DNA from: Ariolimax columbianus
Lineage: Eukaryota > Mollusca > Gastropoda > Stylommatophora > Arionidae
Assembly (NCBI GenBank): GCA_036924085.1
Contig: JAVGWX010000004.1
Location: 75,705,590 to 75,769,589, forward strand
Direction of reading: 5' to 3'
DNA: 64,000 nucleotides
Part shown: one piece after another, positions 55,676-64,000 of the stretch
Position numbering within the stretch: position 1 is the stretch's first letter
Layout of the letters: every line of letters starts with the position of its first letter
The notes under the pieces: model-generated
What the model was told of the DNA's origin: nothing
The model's database searches: none
The model's input: the letters and a program-made list of their open reading frames with translations, nothing else
Made by a program: the position numbers and the translations under genes

Positions 55676-56940
55676 TTAACTTAACTTAACGTCTTTATAC
55701 TGGTTTAGAAGACCCTGCAGAGTCTGTATACAACCAGTTACATTTACATCACCTTGCTCTAAAAGCTATGCGCATCCAGTTTATTCTTAAATGCATTAAC
55801 TGTCCCTGCCTCCACTACCTCCCCTGGCAATGCATCCCAAGCAGACACCACTCTCTGACTAAAAAAATATTTCCTAATATCTAATCTGGACCTCTCTTTA
55901 GTCAGCTTGTAGCTATGCCCTCGTGTTATTGTGGGTGGCTGTCTTTTAAAAAACTTGTTATAGTCTAATTTATCCATTCCTCTGATCATCTTATAAACCT
56001 GTATTAAGTCACCACGAATTCTTCTCTCTTGGAGACACTGTAGGCCGGTTTTTCTTAGTCGTTCCTCATAACTGTAATTCTGGAATCCCACTATCATCTT
56101 TGTCGCTCTTTTTTGTATTCTTTCCAGCATGTTTATATCTCCTCTATGATAAGGACTCCACACCTGTACACAGTACTCCAATCTAGGTCTAACTAAAGCT
56201 TTATACAGTTTGACGATCACTTCCTTGCTCCTACGTTTAATATTTCTTTTTATCATACCTAACATTGCATTTGGCTTTTTCACTGCTACCTGAACTTGCT
56301 CCCTCACCTTTCCTGTATGATCTATTATAACCCCTAGGACCCTTTCCTTATCTATCTTTCTAATATTGTTTTCTCCCATTCTGTAATTATGTTCCATATT
56401 GGATCTACCCATGTGGATGACTGTACATTTATCTACATAAAACTCCATTTGCCAGCTTACAGACCATTCTCGAATTGTATCTAAATCCGACATCAATATA
56501 TCCACTTCCGCTTTAGATGAGACACTACTGCATAGTTTTGTGTCATCAGCAAATTTTGCAATCATGGATCCCATATCAATGTCCAAATCATTTATATATG
56601 TCAAGAACAAAATTGGTCCCAAAACTGAGCCCTGTGGCACACCACTTTTCACTTCACACCACTCAGAGTACTCCTTATTTATGCCCACCCTCTGCCTTCT
56701 TCCCATTAACCAATTTTCAATCCATTTGGCAACTTCCCCACCTATTCCATGTGATTTTAACTTTCGAAATAATCTTTGATGAGGTACTCTATCAAAGGCC
56801 TTTGCAAAGTCTAGATAAATAACGTCCACTGGCTCCCCTTTATCTATGATTTTAGTAACCTCCTCCATGAATTCCAATAGATTGGTTAAGCATGATTTCC
56901 CTCTAGTAAACCCATGCTGACAATGATATTTAAATGTGAA
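55676..56940 (-). mobile_element. CR1-like LINE, 5'-truncated, long intact 3' ORF
   Basis: About 1.27 kb on the minus strand holds the RT palm to C-terminus and 3' end. The 3' end is aaccagtataaagacgttaa followed by (TTAAG)n, at 55,676-55,690. The frame is open to the 5' truncation point at about 56,940 (CQHGFTRGKSCLTNLLEFM before the first Met). The 13-kb copy is nearly identical over its length, suggesting recent activity of the family. The terminal sequence is also the tail of SINE T1. Confidence 0.93.
55759..56877 (-). pseudogene. CR1-like LINE reverse transcriptase, C-terminal half
   Basis: 372 codons without interruption. Motifs: YLDFAKAFDRVPHQRL (first catalytic Asp, about residues 21-36), VKSGVPQGSVLGPILF (77-92), MIAKFADDTKL (FADD about 109-112), then [57 protein letters not shown], and a C-terminal DALPGEVVEAGTVNAFKNKL. 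This would copy element RNA at the nicked target. The fingers and the endonuclease domain are missing by 5' truncation; the Met at 56,877 is internal and not a real start. Confidence 0.92.
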
Positions 56941-56944
56941 TTAA

Positions 56945-57580
56945 CGCAACAATATGCACCTGACCTGGTCTCGGAAGATCTTTCGTTAACTCACATCCTT
57001 CTTTAAACATTGTTGTCCAGTTCTTCACTGTTGTCTTCTACACACTTTTGTCCCCATACACTGTCTGCATTCTGCAATGAATGTCAACGGGTCGACATCC
57101 TTCAGCTGTTAGAAGCCGAATCACTGCTCGCTGATCAACTCTGGGCGGATTCTGTATCACGCCCACCATGTTTTCAGCGACCTGCTGAGGAAACTATGAG
57201 TTGGAAGTTAATTAAATTTTTGACAGTTGGTATGTGCTCTTGACATCAGAAGTGACGTCATCATGTGCATCATATGTATGTTTATTTGGTTCAGTTAGGT
57301 CCGGTTTCATTTGAACACACCTCATATTTGTCTCAAGAAAGTTCTGTTTTTCTGTGGACTTTGACAGTTTGAGCCAGCATCTCTACAGAAGGGCAAAGAC
57401 CAGCTTAGACACGGATATAAAATGTGCTCAGGCCATGAGACATCTCATAAAGAAGGTCAAATATTAACCCAATTTCAAGCTAAAACCTGTGTCTATCATC
57501 TGACGAGCATGAGATGATGCCATACAATGTCAGTCTAACAAGTGATCATTTCAGCTTCTCTAGTTAAGCAACAACTACAT
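56945..57580. other. Intron sequence, unassigned
   Basis: Nucleobindin intron between the CR1 copy and the EF-hand exon. No further gene recognised. A 77-codon plus-strand frame shows no family. Confidence 0.45.
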
Positions 57581-57582
57581 AC

Positions 57583-57783
57583 CTTCCAACCTTCATCTTT
57601 CTTAAACTCAGCCTGCTCTCCTTGTGCCCCAGTGTACGCTATAAACTCCTCAAAAGAAATTCTCCAGTCTTTATTCTTGTCCATCTCTGTGAAGACGTGT
57701 TCTCGCATGCGGTTCATCTCCTCCTGTCTCTCAATCGGATCATCTTCATCGGGAGAGTTGCGGGAATCATATATTTTGTCGAG
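57583..57783 (-). CDS. NUCB: Nucleobindin, EF-hand exon
   Basis: A 201-bp exon (67 codons, phase 0 at both ends) after ctgcaaacag (acceptor at 57785-57784) and before TGGAAG|GTATGT (donor at 57582). It encodes LDKIYDSRNSPDEDDPIERQ, EEMNRMREHVFTEMDKNKD, WRISFEEFIAYTGA, EQAEFKKDEGWK. The EF-hand loop is D-K-N-K-D-W-R-I-S-F-E-E, with acidic residues at loop positions 1, 5 and 12 and Asn at 3, so calcium binding is likely. This is the second EF-hand of nucleobindin; the first should be on the preceding exon, which I did not find in 57.8-64 kb. The ATG inside (57,717) is not the start, since coding continues upstream of it. Confidence 0.88.
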
Positions 57784-57904
57784 CTGTTTGCAGAAAATAA
57801 AGACAATATAAAATTGTGCAGAATCTTAACTATAAAACAGAAAATGCGAGGAGCAGCCATTAAGTAACAGGAATTTTATTTTTAAAGTCAATGGAAGAGT
57901 ATGT

Positions 57905-58784
57905 TAATTAGTTTTATTTTCACTTGTGCTGTTGAGCGTCGTGGGGAGCTTAAGTCATCTATTCTGCGGCAAGTGCATTTCGTCGGTCAATGTGAGTCCG
58001 TGTCGCTGCACAACTACTCTACTAATGTCATCTATCTACCTGCCTCACTGCCGCCCCCTTGTCCTGTATCCATATCTACCAGCGCTGTAAGCGATCAGTG
58101 GACGTTGATGAGGGTGTATTCTCATGAGATGACCAAACCAACATATCTATCGGCTGGAAATGTATTCGGCACAAGGCGCAGTGCCGACCATTCTTTGAAT
58201 GTCGTCGTTCCACATTCTGTCTCTCCTGGTAACACTGATGACCTTCCTCAAGCACTTCATTTCACAAGTAGAAATTCTGCTCTCAAGTGCCCTGGACAGA
58301 GGTCATGTTTGGCACTGGTAGCACAGAGTCGGCATAAATATACTGTTTATCAGCTGTTGCTTTGTTGCCAAACTAATGCTCGGGTGCCTAAGCAGTGGGG
58401 ACAGCTGATAAGTCACCGCAGATGCTTTCTGACACCTAGTCTCAATTTCCCTGTTCATCCTACCGTCTGCCAAAAAAATACTGCCCAAATACTTTAACTC
58501 ATGGGATGTTGAAGAGCAATATCATTTACACTTATCTTGAGTGGCCCAGGTGTTCTACTGATCATCATAGTTTCTGTTTTGTCCTCGCTAATTCGCATAT
58601 TGTAATTAGCACAGATAGTAAAAAGTGTATTCAAGTGGTTTTGCAGTTTATTTTCATCATCGTACAGCAAGCACTGATCATCTGCAAAGAGTAATTCGTG
58701 TATTGAGTTCTGTTCTGCTTCAGATATCTCAATTTGGCCAGTCTCTGGTGCCATTTTGTCCACGTGGGTGTTAAATAACAGAGG
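57905..58784 (-). mobile_element. LINE fragment inserted in the mariner-like element, 9-bp TSD
   Basis: On the minus strand the RT starts at FNTHVDKMAPETGQ and continues ISEAEQNSIHELLFADDQCL (catalytic FADD), NYNMRISEDKTETMMI, then decayed LGSIFLADGRMNREI, RCQKASAVTYQLSPLL, FMPTLCYQCQTW. The 3' end is at 57,905 with gtgaaaataaaactaatta. It is 5'-truncated at the palm and flanked by agagtatgt (57896-57904; 58785-58793). The mariner sequence continues across it. Confidence 0.85.
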
Positions 58785-58969
58785 AGAGTATGTACACTGG
58801 AAAATTTTACTTCAGGACACACTGACTCTTTAGCAATACTACATATACGGGTCATAACACTTGAGTTGTACACGCATGAACAAATAACGTACAACATGGC
58901 CATCCCACTGTCAACTTGCACAATGAAAGAACAACGAGGCATTATTCAATTCTTTTGTGGCCAGAGGAT

Positions 58970-59080
58970 GTGAAACCTTCTGAAATCTACAGATGTGGCC
59001 AGACGATGTGAAACCTTCTGAAATCTACAGATGTGGCCAGAGGATGTGAAACCTTCTGAAATCTACAGAAGGATTAAGGT
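58970..59080 (+). repeat. 38-bp triplication
   Basis: gtggccagaggatgtgaaac followed by cttctgaaatctacaga repeated three times at about 38-bp intervals within mariner-like copy 2. In copy 1 it is single. Confidence 0.9.
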
Positions 59081-59198
59081 TCAGTATGGAGACAGTTGTT
59101 TGAGTCAGGGAAGAATGTACGAATGGGTAGAAAGATTTCAAAATGGAAAACAAAAATGTCACTGATGAAGCACAGAGTGGGAGAACAGCAAGCAAAGC

Positions 59199-59492
59199 AA
59201 TTGACACACAGTGAAACAGCATATTGACCAGCTAGTCCGTGGTGATAGACAAGTCACTATTGATGAAATTGGCAATTGATACAGTGAAACAGCAGATTGA
59301 CCAGCTAGTCCGTGGTGATAGACAAGTCACTATTGATGAAATTGGCAATTGATACAGTGAAACAGCAGATTGACCAGCTAGTCCGTGGTGATAGACAAGT
59401 CACTATTGATGAAATTGGCAATTGATACAGTGAAACAGCAGATTGACCAGCTAGTCCGTGGTGATAGACAAGTCACTATTGATGAAATAGTC
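59199..59492 (+). repeat. 73-bp tandem repeat of HTH coding DNA, 4 units
   Basis: aattgatacagtgaaacagc to gtcactattgatgaaattgg recurs with starts at 59,199, 59,274, 59,347 and 59,420 (73-75 bp). It is the segment encoding VKQQIDQLVRGDRQVTIDEI; since 73 is not divisible by 3 it destroys the frame. Confidence 0.92.
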
Positions 59493-59499
59493 ATAAATT

Positions 59500-59600
59500 T
59501 TAACATGAGTCACGGCGCTGTGCACAAAACTGTCCATGATGACGTCAGTTATAGGAAAGTGTGTAGCAGATGGGTCCCAAGGCAGCTGACAGCAAGGTAA
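59500..59600 (+). pseudogene. Mariner-like transposase HTH remnant, copy 2
   Basis: Reads FNMSHGAVHKTVHDDVSYRK and VCSRWVPRQLTAR, keeping the WVPRQLT linker that copy 1 has lost, then stops. No catalytic domain follows. Confidence 0.7.
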
Positions 59601-59789
59601 TGGAGGTGGTGCAAAATTGGTTAATGGTCAAACTTAAAAACTTTTTTTTCTAGAGGGCATCCACAAGCTAGTGAACAGGTGGACCAAGTGTGTTGTAAGG
59701 CAGGGGGACTATGTAGAAAAATATGACAAAAGAAATTTCTGGTTCGTACTCTTGTAAAAACGTTAATCATAAAATGACTTAATGATTGT

Positions 59790-60185
59790 CTCTTGTACAT
59801 ATGTTTGTCCACCTTGCAAAAACTCTTAAATGGTGAGCTCTAGTGATGTGAAATATGCACAGCTGATCCGGTCTGGAAGTTTTAGGTCATCGCAACTATT
59901 CCCATCTCGCTGCAGCATTTCCTTCTCAAGTTAATATTAACAGTTGACTATTTGCAGAAATAGGATTCTTTTAATATACTGTGCAGTGCCAAATTTGTTA
60001 GTGTGGCCGTTCATGGTTAGATGCTCAGAGCCACAGGACCAGCCCAAATTCTGAAATAATCAGTATGGGTGAAGGTCAGTCCTTTGTCCCTTGACAATGC
60101 GCGAGTTGGGACATGTTAACAATGTGCTTCGTCCGTGAGCTTTCAGTTTCATAACTGTTGATCTCTCACTTGGCTGTAGTGGTCA
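59790..60185. other. Unassigned
   Basis: Nothing recognised. Confidence 0.45.
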
Positions 60186-60189
60186 ATCA

Positions 60190-60728
60190 GGGTATCTGTC
60201 CCTCCATAGAGATTATAATTTGAATGTATCTAAAGACAGCAGTGGTTGGTCTCAGGTTATCTGTCCCTCCAAAGAGATTATAATTTGAATGTATCTAAAG
60301 ACAGCAGTGGTTGGTCTCAGGTTATCTGTCCCTCCATAGAGATTATAATTTGAATGTATCTAAAGACAGCAGTGGTTGGTCTCAGGTTATCTGTCCCTCC
60401 AAAGAGATTATAATTTGAATGTATCTAAAGACAGCAGTGGTTGGTCTCAGGTTATCTGTCCCTCCATAGAGATTATAATTTGAATGTATCTAAAGACAGC
60501 AGTGGTTGGTGAGGTTATCTGTACCTCCATAGAGATTATAATTTGAATGTATCTAAAGACAGCAGTGGTTGGTGAGGTTATCTGTACCTCCATAGAGATT
60601 ATAATTTGATTGTATCTAAAGACAGCAGTGGTTGGTCTCAGGTTATCTGTCCCTCCAAAGAGATTATAATTTGAATGTATCTAAAGGCAGCAGTGGTTGG
60701 TCTCAGGTTATCTGTGCCTCCATAGAAC
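60190..60728 (+). repeat. 65-bp tandem repeat, 8 copies
   Basis: atctgtccctccatagagat, tataatttgaatgtatctaa, agacagcagtggttggtctc, aggtt. Units alternate catagag and caaagag; two have lost four bases (ggtgaggtt). Eight gattataattt cores are counted. Confidence 0.95.
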
Positions 60729-60882
60729 TTGTTCAAGAATGGTACTCTGATAACCATTTGTGCTTTATCTGTTTCTCATATATCTGGCCCTTTTCTAGCT
60801 GTTATTTTATTGATATCACAGTCATCCTCACTGGCAGTTCATATCTCTAATTTGTTCAACAGATCGTATATCAATAGATGGT

Positions 60883-61165
60883 AGGGAACTCAGTGGTCTC
60901 GAGGTAAGGTGTTCGCTTCGGGTGCTGGTTCAAACTACGGTGGAGACCGGAATTTTTTCGCATGGATCATCCGGCAGAAATTTCCCCCGATCTCCCAGTT
61001 GTGATATCAGACACCAGTGTACAGTGGCGTGCATGTTAAAAATCCCTAACGGTTGGTAACAGATACTGGGATTGACCTGGCAAGTCACCAGCCAATTTTC
61101 GCCTATAAACAAATATGAAACAAAAGAGGTCACACTTCCCCACAATGTCTAACGACAAAGGTAGA
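60883..61165 (+). mobile_element. tRNA-SINE family T, copy T3
   Basis: gaactcagtggtctcgaggt (A box region), gctggttcaaactacggtgg (B box ggttcaaacta), gagaccggaattttttcgca, then the family body. It carries neither the CR1 tail nor a (GAA)n tail that I can see. Confidence 0.8.
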
Positions 61166-61245
61166 CTTAAGATAAATGGATAGATCAATAGATGATATAT
61201 CAATAGGTGGAATACCAATAGAGGTATATCAATAGATTGTATATC

Positions 61246-61591
61246 TTCTTCTTCTTATTTCGTTCTTAAACGTCCACTACCAAGCCCTGAAAAATGCTTT
61301 GCATAGTAGCAGGATGTTGCTCGGAGAATGGAATACATTGTGTCGTAGTTTACAGCTTTACTGCGATATTTGCATCTGTTGGTCCGGCGTATCCGACTTC
61401 AGCTGGCATTTTTGTGTACTGGGTTAGCCTTCCTTCCCTCTTCGATCATTTCTCCTTAGCCACACTGCCCTGTTGCAGCCTGTTATCCAGGATCACCAGT
61501 GGAGGTGTAGAAGGGTCTTGGCCCTGACACTAGCAGTCAGTTTGGGTTGCTGACCACTGCAGCTCATGCACTGCACAGCATCTTGATACCA
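61246..61591 (-). mobile_element. Retroposon family S, copy S6 (full length)
   Basis: On the minus strand it runs from ggtatcaagatgctgtgcag to gcttggtagtggacgtttaa and ends aagaagaagaa. Flanks agattgtatatc (61234-61245) and agatggtatatc (61592-61603) form a 12-bp match with one difference, although both lie in a tandem array. Confidence 0.85.
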
Positions 61592-61904
61592 AGATGGTAT
61601 ATCAATAGATGGTATATCAATAGATGGTATATCAATTGGTAGTCACTAGTGCAAAATCTTCAGATTACCCCTTGTTCACATCTTTTGAGCAACCTATATT
61701 CAGAGAACTGGACTTCATTTACAGACATACTTAAAACAATGGCAAATGAGAAGAAGAAGAAGACTTCTGTTAAACTGGTTATATGCATAATTTGTTTTGT
61801 TGGTCTGCATGTTCTGCTTCCAACTTATTCTAGTATCTACTTAATGAGGATCTTCCTCCAACAAACTTAGAACAAACGAGAATTACCAAACAACATGCAA
61901 GAGA

Positions 61905-62980
61905 TAAGTGAGACATGATTGATTGGCATCCTGTCTGTCTTGAGAGGCAATGGACTTCACGCTAGAGAGGGAGCAGTCAGTTGTTGCCGTCGCATTCGCC
62001 ACACACATCTGAAGTGCATCTTCACGCATCTTGTCTTCCCCTGCCTGCAGACCAACACACAAAGCCTGCCTCCAGCAGGGTCTGTCTTTGGCAAGTTCCT
62101 TCCAGTTGCAGGTGTTCATATACAACGCTTTCAGGTCACGCTTGCCCTTGGTCAGCTCCCCCATATAGGATATCTTTTGGTATTCGCCCATCCTCCATTC
62201 TACACATGTGACCAAGCCACCGCAAGCGGAACTGGTGGAGGATCGTAACTAAACTGAAAATCTTTGCACAGTCCAAAACGTTGTTGTTTGTCACTCTGTC
62301 ACTCCATGAAATTCCAAGTATGCGCCTCAGGCAGCACATATTGAAAGCATTTAGCCTTTTTTCGTGTGAGGCACACAGAGTCCATCATAATGGTATAGAG
62401 CAGGGTACTAAATCACACATGATCTGTACACAGCAACCTTTGTGGAGATGGTCAGCATGTTGTTATTCCACACTCTCTGTGAGTGCCTGGCAAGTGCTGA
62501 TGAGGTCATTCCTAATAGTTTCTGCAGCTCTGTGTCCAATGAAAGGTTGTCAGTGATGATAGATCCGAGGTAAAGTGATGTACTACTTCCAGATTTTTAT
62601 TGTTTAAGACAATGTCTGGAGGATCTGCACCCTGAACCATCACTTCCGTCTTTTGTACGCTGGTGGTGAGTCCAAACAGATCACAGGATTTAGCCAACCT
62701 ATTTATGAGAATCTGTAATTCAGCTTCCGTGTGGGCGACCAAGGCAGCATTGTCTGTGAAGATCATATCCCGAATGACAGTCTCCCTTCTCTTATTTTTT
62801 GCTTGCAGTCTAGTTAGATTGAATAGTCTCCCATCTGACCTAGTATGCAAGAAGACCCCTTCGATGGCTGTTCCAAAGGTGTGTTTAAGCACGATGGCAA
62901 AGGAAATTCTGAATAGAGTTGGAGATGTGTGGGGGTTGTTCAGGGGATCTGCTGACTGGGCAACAGATGTCCTCATATCA
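61905..62980 (-). pseudogene. Craniata-type LINE RT, palm to C-terminus
   Basis: The minus strand reads LFRISFAIVLKHTFGTAIEG, IRDMIFTDNAALVAHTEAEL (catalytic box decayed from FADDAA to FTDNAA), CDLFGLTTSVQKTEVM, then RRILGISWSDRVTNNNVL, FRLRWLGHMCRMEDGRIPK, and KRDLKALYMNTCNWKELAKD with a final CVANATATTDC. The 5' portion is missing here; a matching endonuclease half lies on the other strand at 63.05 kb. Confidence 0.8.
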
Positions 62981-63054
62981 ATATGCCCAGGCAGGCACTA
63001 GAGAGAGTTCACGTCAGAACTCGACCCATAACAAAGAAGCTTACAATTAGGCTT

Positions 63055-64000
63055 GGTTAGTGAAGCGTACGCACCATAACCGCAGGTATGACAGAAGTCC
63101 TCCAGGCGACATACGATGTTCGCAAAACCTCAGTCATAGATCAGGAACTCAAGACTTCAGGTTGACATCGCAACTCTACAAGAAACACGTCTGGCCGAGT
63201 CTGGGTCCCTCAGGAAAAAGGACTGCACGTTCTTCTGGCAGGGGAAAGGATCAGAGGACGTCAGAGAATATGGCGTTGGTTTTGCTGTTAAAAACTCCCT
63301 TCTAGGATCGACAGAGATATGCCAAAATGGCACAGATTGGTTACTATCTCTTCGTCTCTGAACATCCAATGCCATAGTTAATCTGATCAGCGGGTATGCT
63401 CCTACACTTGGCACCACTAGTGACTCCAAGGATTCGTTCTATCACCAGCTGAGCTCACTCATCACAAGGATCCCTAGTGAGGAACACCTACATCTGCTGG
63501 GGGACTTCAACGCAAGGGTGGGCGCCCATCACAACTCCTGGCCTATGTGCATGGGGGAAAGTTTGGTGTCGTAAAGATGAATGAAAATTATCTATTAGAG
63601 CTGTGTACCTACCCCGACCTGTGCATCACTAACACCTTCCTCCAAACAAAGCCCCAGCACAAAGTATCCTGGAGACATCCTCACTTCGGCCATTGGCATC
63701 AGCTGGACCTGATCATCACTAGACGGTCTGAACTGAAATATGTTTTGTGAACCCGCCTGATTCACAGTGCTGACTGCGATACTGGCCACTCACGGGTCTG
63801 CTGCAAATTGAGACTCCAACCCAAGAAAATCCATCACGCAAGACATGTTGGTAAATGGCGCGTAGATACAGCAAAAACTGATATCCCTGAAAGGGTGAAA
63901 AAATTCCCAAAATCCCTCTCCGAATTACTGGCAAAACAGCGCACTATTAGAAGCGCTTCAGAAAGGTGGGATCACGTCAGAGGGTCAATACACACCACAG
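63055..64000 (+). pseudogene. LINE endonuclease domain (EEP), runs off the window
   Basis: Plus-strand pieces in shifting frames read SVIDQELKTSG, STRNTSG for the expected ALQETRLA, then FFWQGKGSEDVREYGVGFAV, NAIVNLISGYAPTLGTTSDS, HLHLLGDFNARVGAHHNSW (GDFN motif), LELCTYPDLCITNTFLQTKP, and HQLDLIITRRSEL. SADCDTGHSRV stands for the usual SADCDTDHxLV, so the catalytic Asp-His pair is Gly-His. Several frameshifts make it non-functional. Confidence 0.8.

Larger units (their letters stand above)
57859..59785 (+). mobile_element. Non-autonomous mariner-like element, copy 2, with LINE insertion
   Basis: The left end (cattaagtaacaggaatttt) and the right end (about 59,752-59,785, ttaatcataaaatgacttaa) correspond to the ends of copy 1. 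The interior again has only the HTH part (KPSEIYRRIK, YEWVERF, YRKVCSRWVPRQLTAR). It is interrupted by a LINE at 57,905-58,784, and has internal duplications at 58,970-59,080 and 59,199-59,492. Confidence 0.8.
60864..61640 (+). repeat. Degenerate 15-17-bp minisatellite (tatatcaatagatgg) hosting two SINEs
   Basis: tatatcaatagatgg-like units occur at 60,866-60,880, 61,175-61,244 and 61,592-61,640. Between them lie tRNA-SINE T3 and retroposon S6. Confidence 0.8.

Noticed and set aside
56517..56822. 101-codon plus-strand ORF
   Set aside because: It is antisense to the open CR1-like RT frame.
57901..58497. 198-codon plus-strand ORF
   Set aside because: It is antisense to a LINE RT C-terminal relic, and only the minus strand has RT motifs; no domain recognised on the plus strand.
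1..64000. LTR retrotransposon or endogenous retrovirus
   Set aside because: I found no LTR pair, integrase or aspartic protease motif. All RTs seen are of non-LTR type.

Overview
This is animal nuclear DNA, probably from an invertebrate and possibly a mollusc (low confidence on phylum). It is AT-rich, gene-poor and dense in decayed mobile elements. Evidence: exons with GT-AG splice signals, several non-LTR retrotransposon clades, piggyBac, mariner and hAT remnants, tRNA-derived SINEs, a 28S rRNA fragment and long tandem arrays. No bacterial-style operon is present.

Two host genes are visible, both on the minus strand and both partial. At 8.4-14.7 kb lie two in-phase exons of a short-chain acyl-CoA synthetase of the ACSS3/PrpE type. 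At 46.9-57.8 kb lie three in-phase exons of nucleobindin: one carrying an EF-hand, a short acidic exon, and a long exon rich in glutamine. Their introns hold most of the other features. A third candidate is a 120-codon ORF at 25.1 kb that begins with a possible signal peptide.

Region by region: 0-0.7 kb, a non-autonomous mariner-like element with terminal inverted repeats; 1-5.1 kb, a nearly complete but dead non-LTR element (endonuclease, RT, RNase H); 5.5-6.2 kb, a 28S rRNA 3' fragment with internal duplication; 7.2-8.0 kb, a 57-bp minisatellite; 8.9-14.2 kb, a LINE relic broken by an unknown 721-bp insertion and apparently by a piggyBac element, followed by CR1 and RNase H fragments; 15.8-24.6 kb, a graveyard of RT fragments; 25-37 kb, low-information DNA with scattered RT pieces, a hAT MITE and a tRNA-SINE; 37-46 kb, minisatellites, SINEs and RNase H LINE fragments; 47.6-51.5 kb, two large arrays (40 x 68 bp and about 10.5 x 92 bp) in a nucleobindin intron; 52.8-53.6 kb, a 31-bp array split by a retroposon; 55.7-56.9 kb, a long open CR1 copy; 57.9-59.8 kb, a second mariner-like element containing a LINE insertion; 60-61.6 kb, arrays hosting two SINEs; 61.9-64 kb, two head-to-head LINE halves.

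The most informative pattern is how elements use one another. A roughly 350-bp interspersed retroposon (here family S; six copies, five with recognisable target-site duplications) ends in (GAA)n, as do several LINE 3' ends. A tRNA-headed SINE at 32.3 kb ends in the CR1 LINE tail. Several insertions can be ordered in time because they interrupt tandem repeats or other elements. I see no evidence for an undescribed defence or biosynthetic system.
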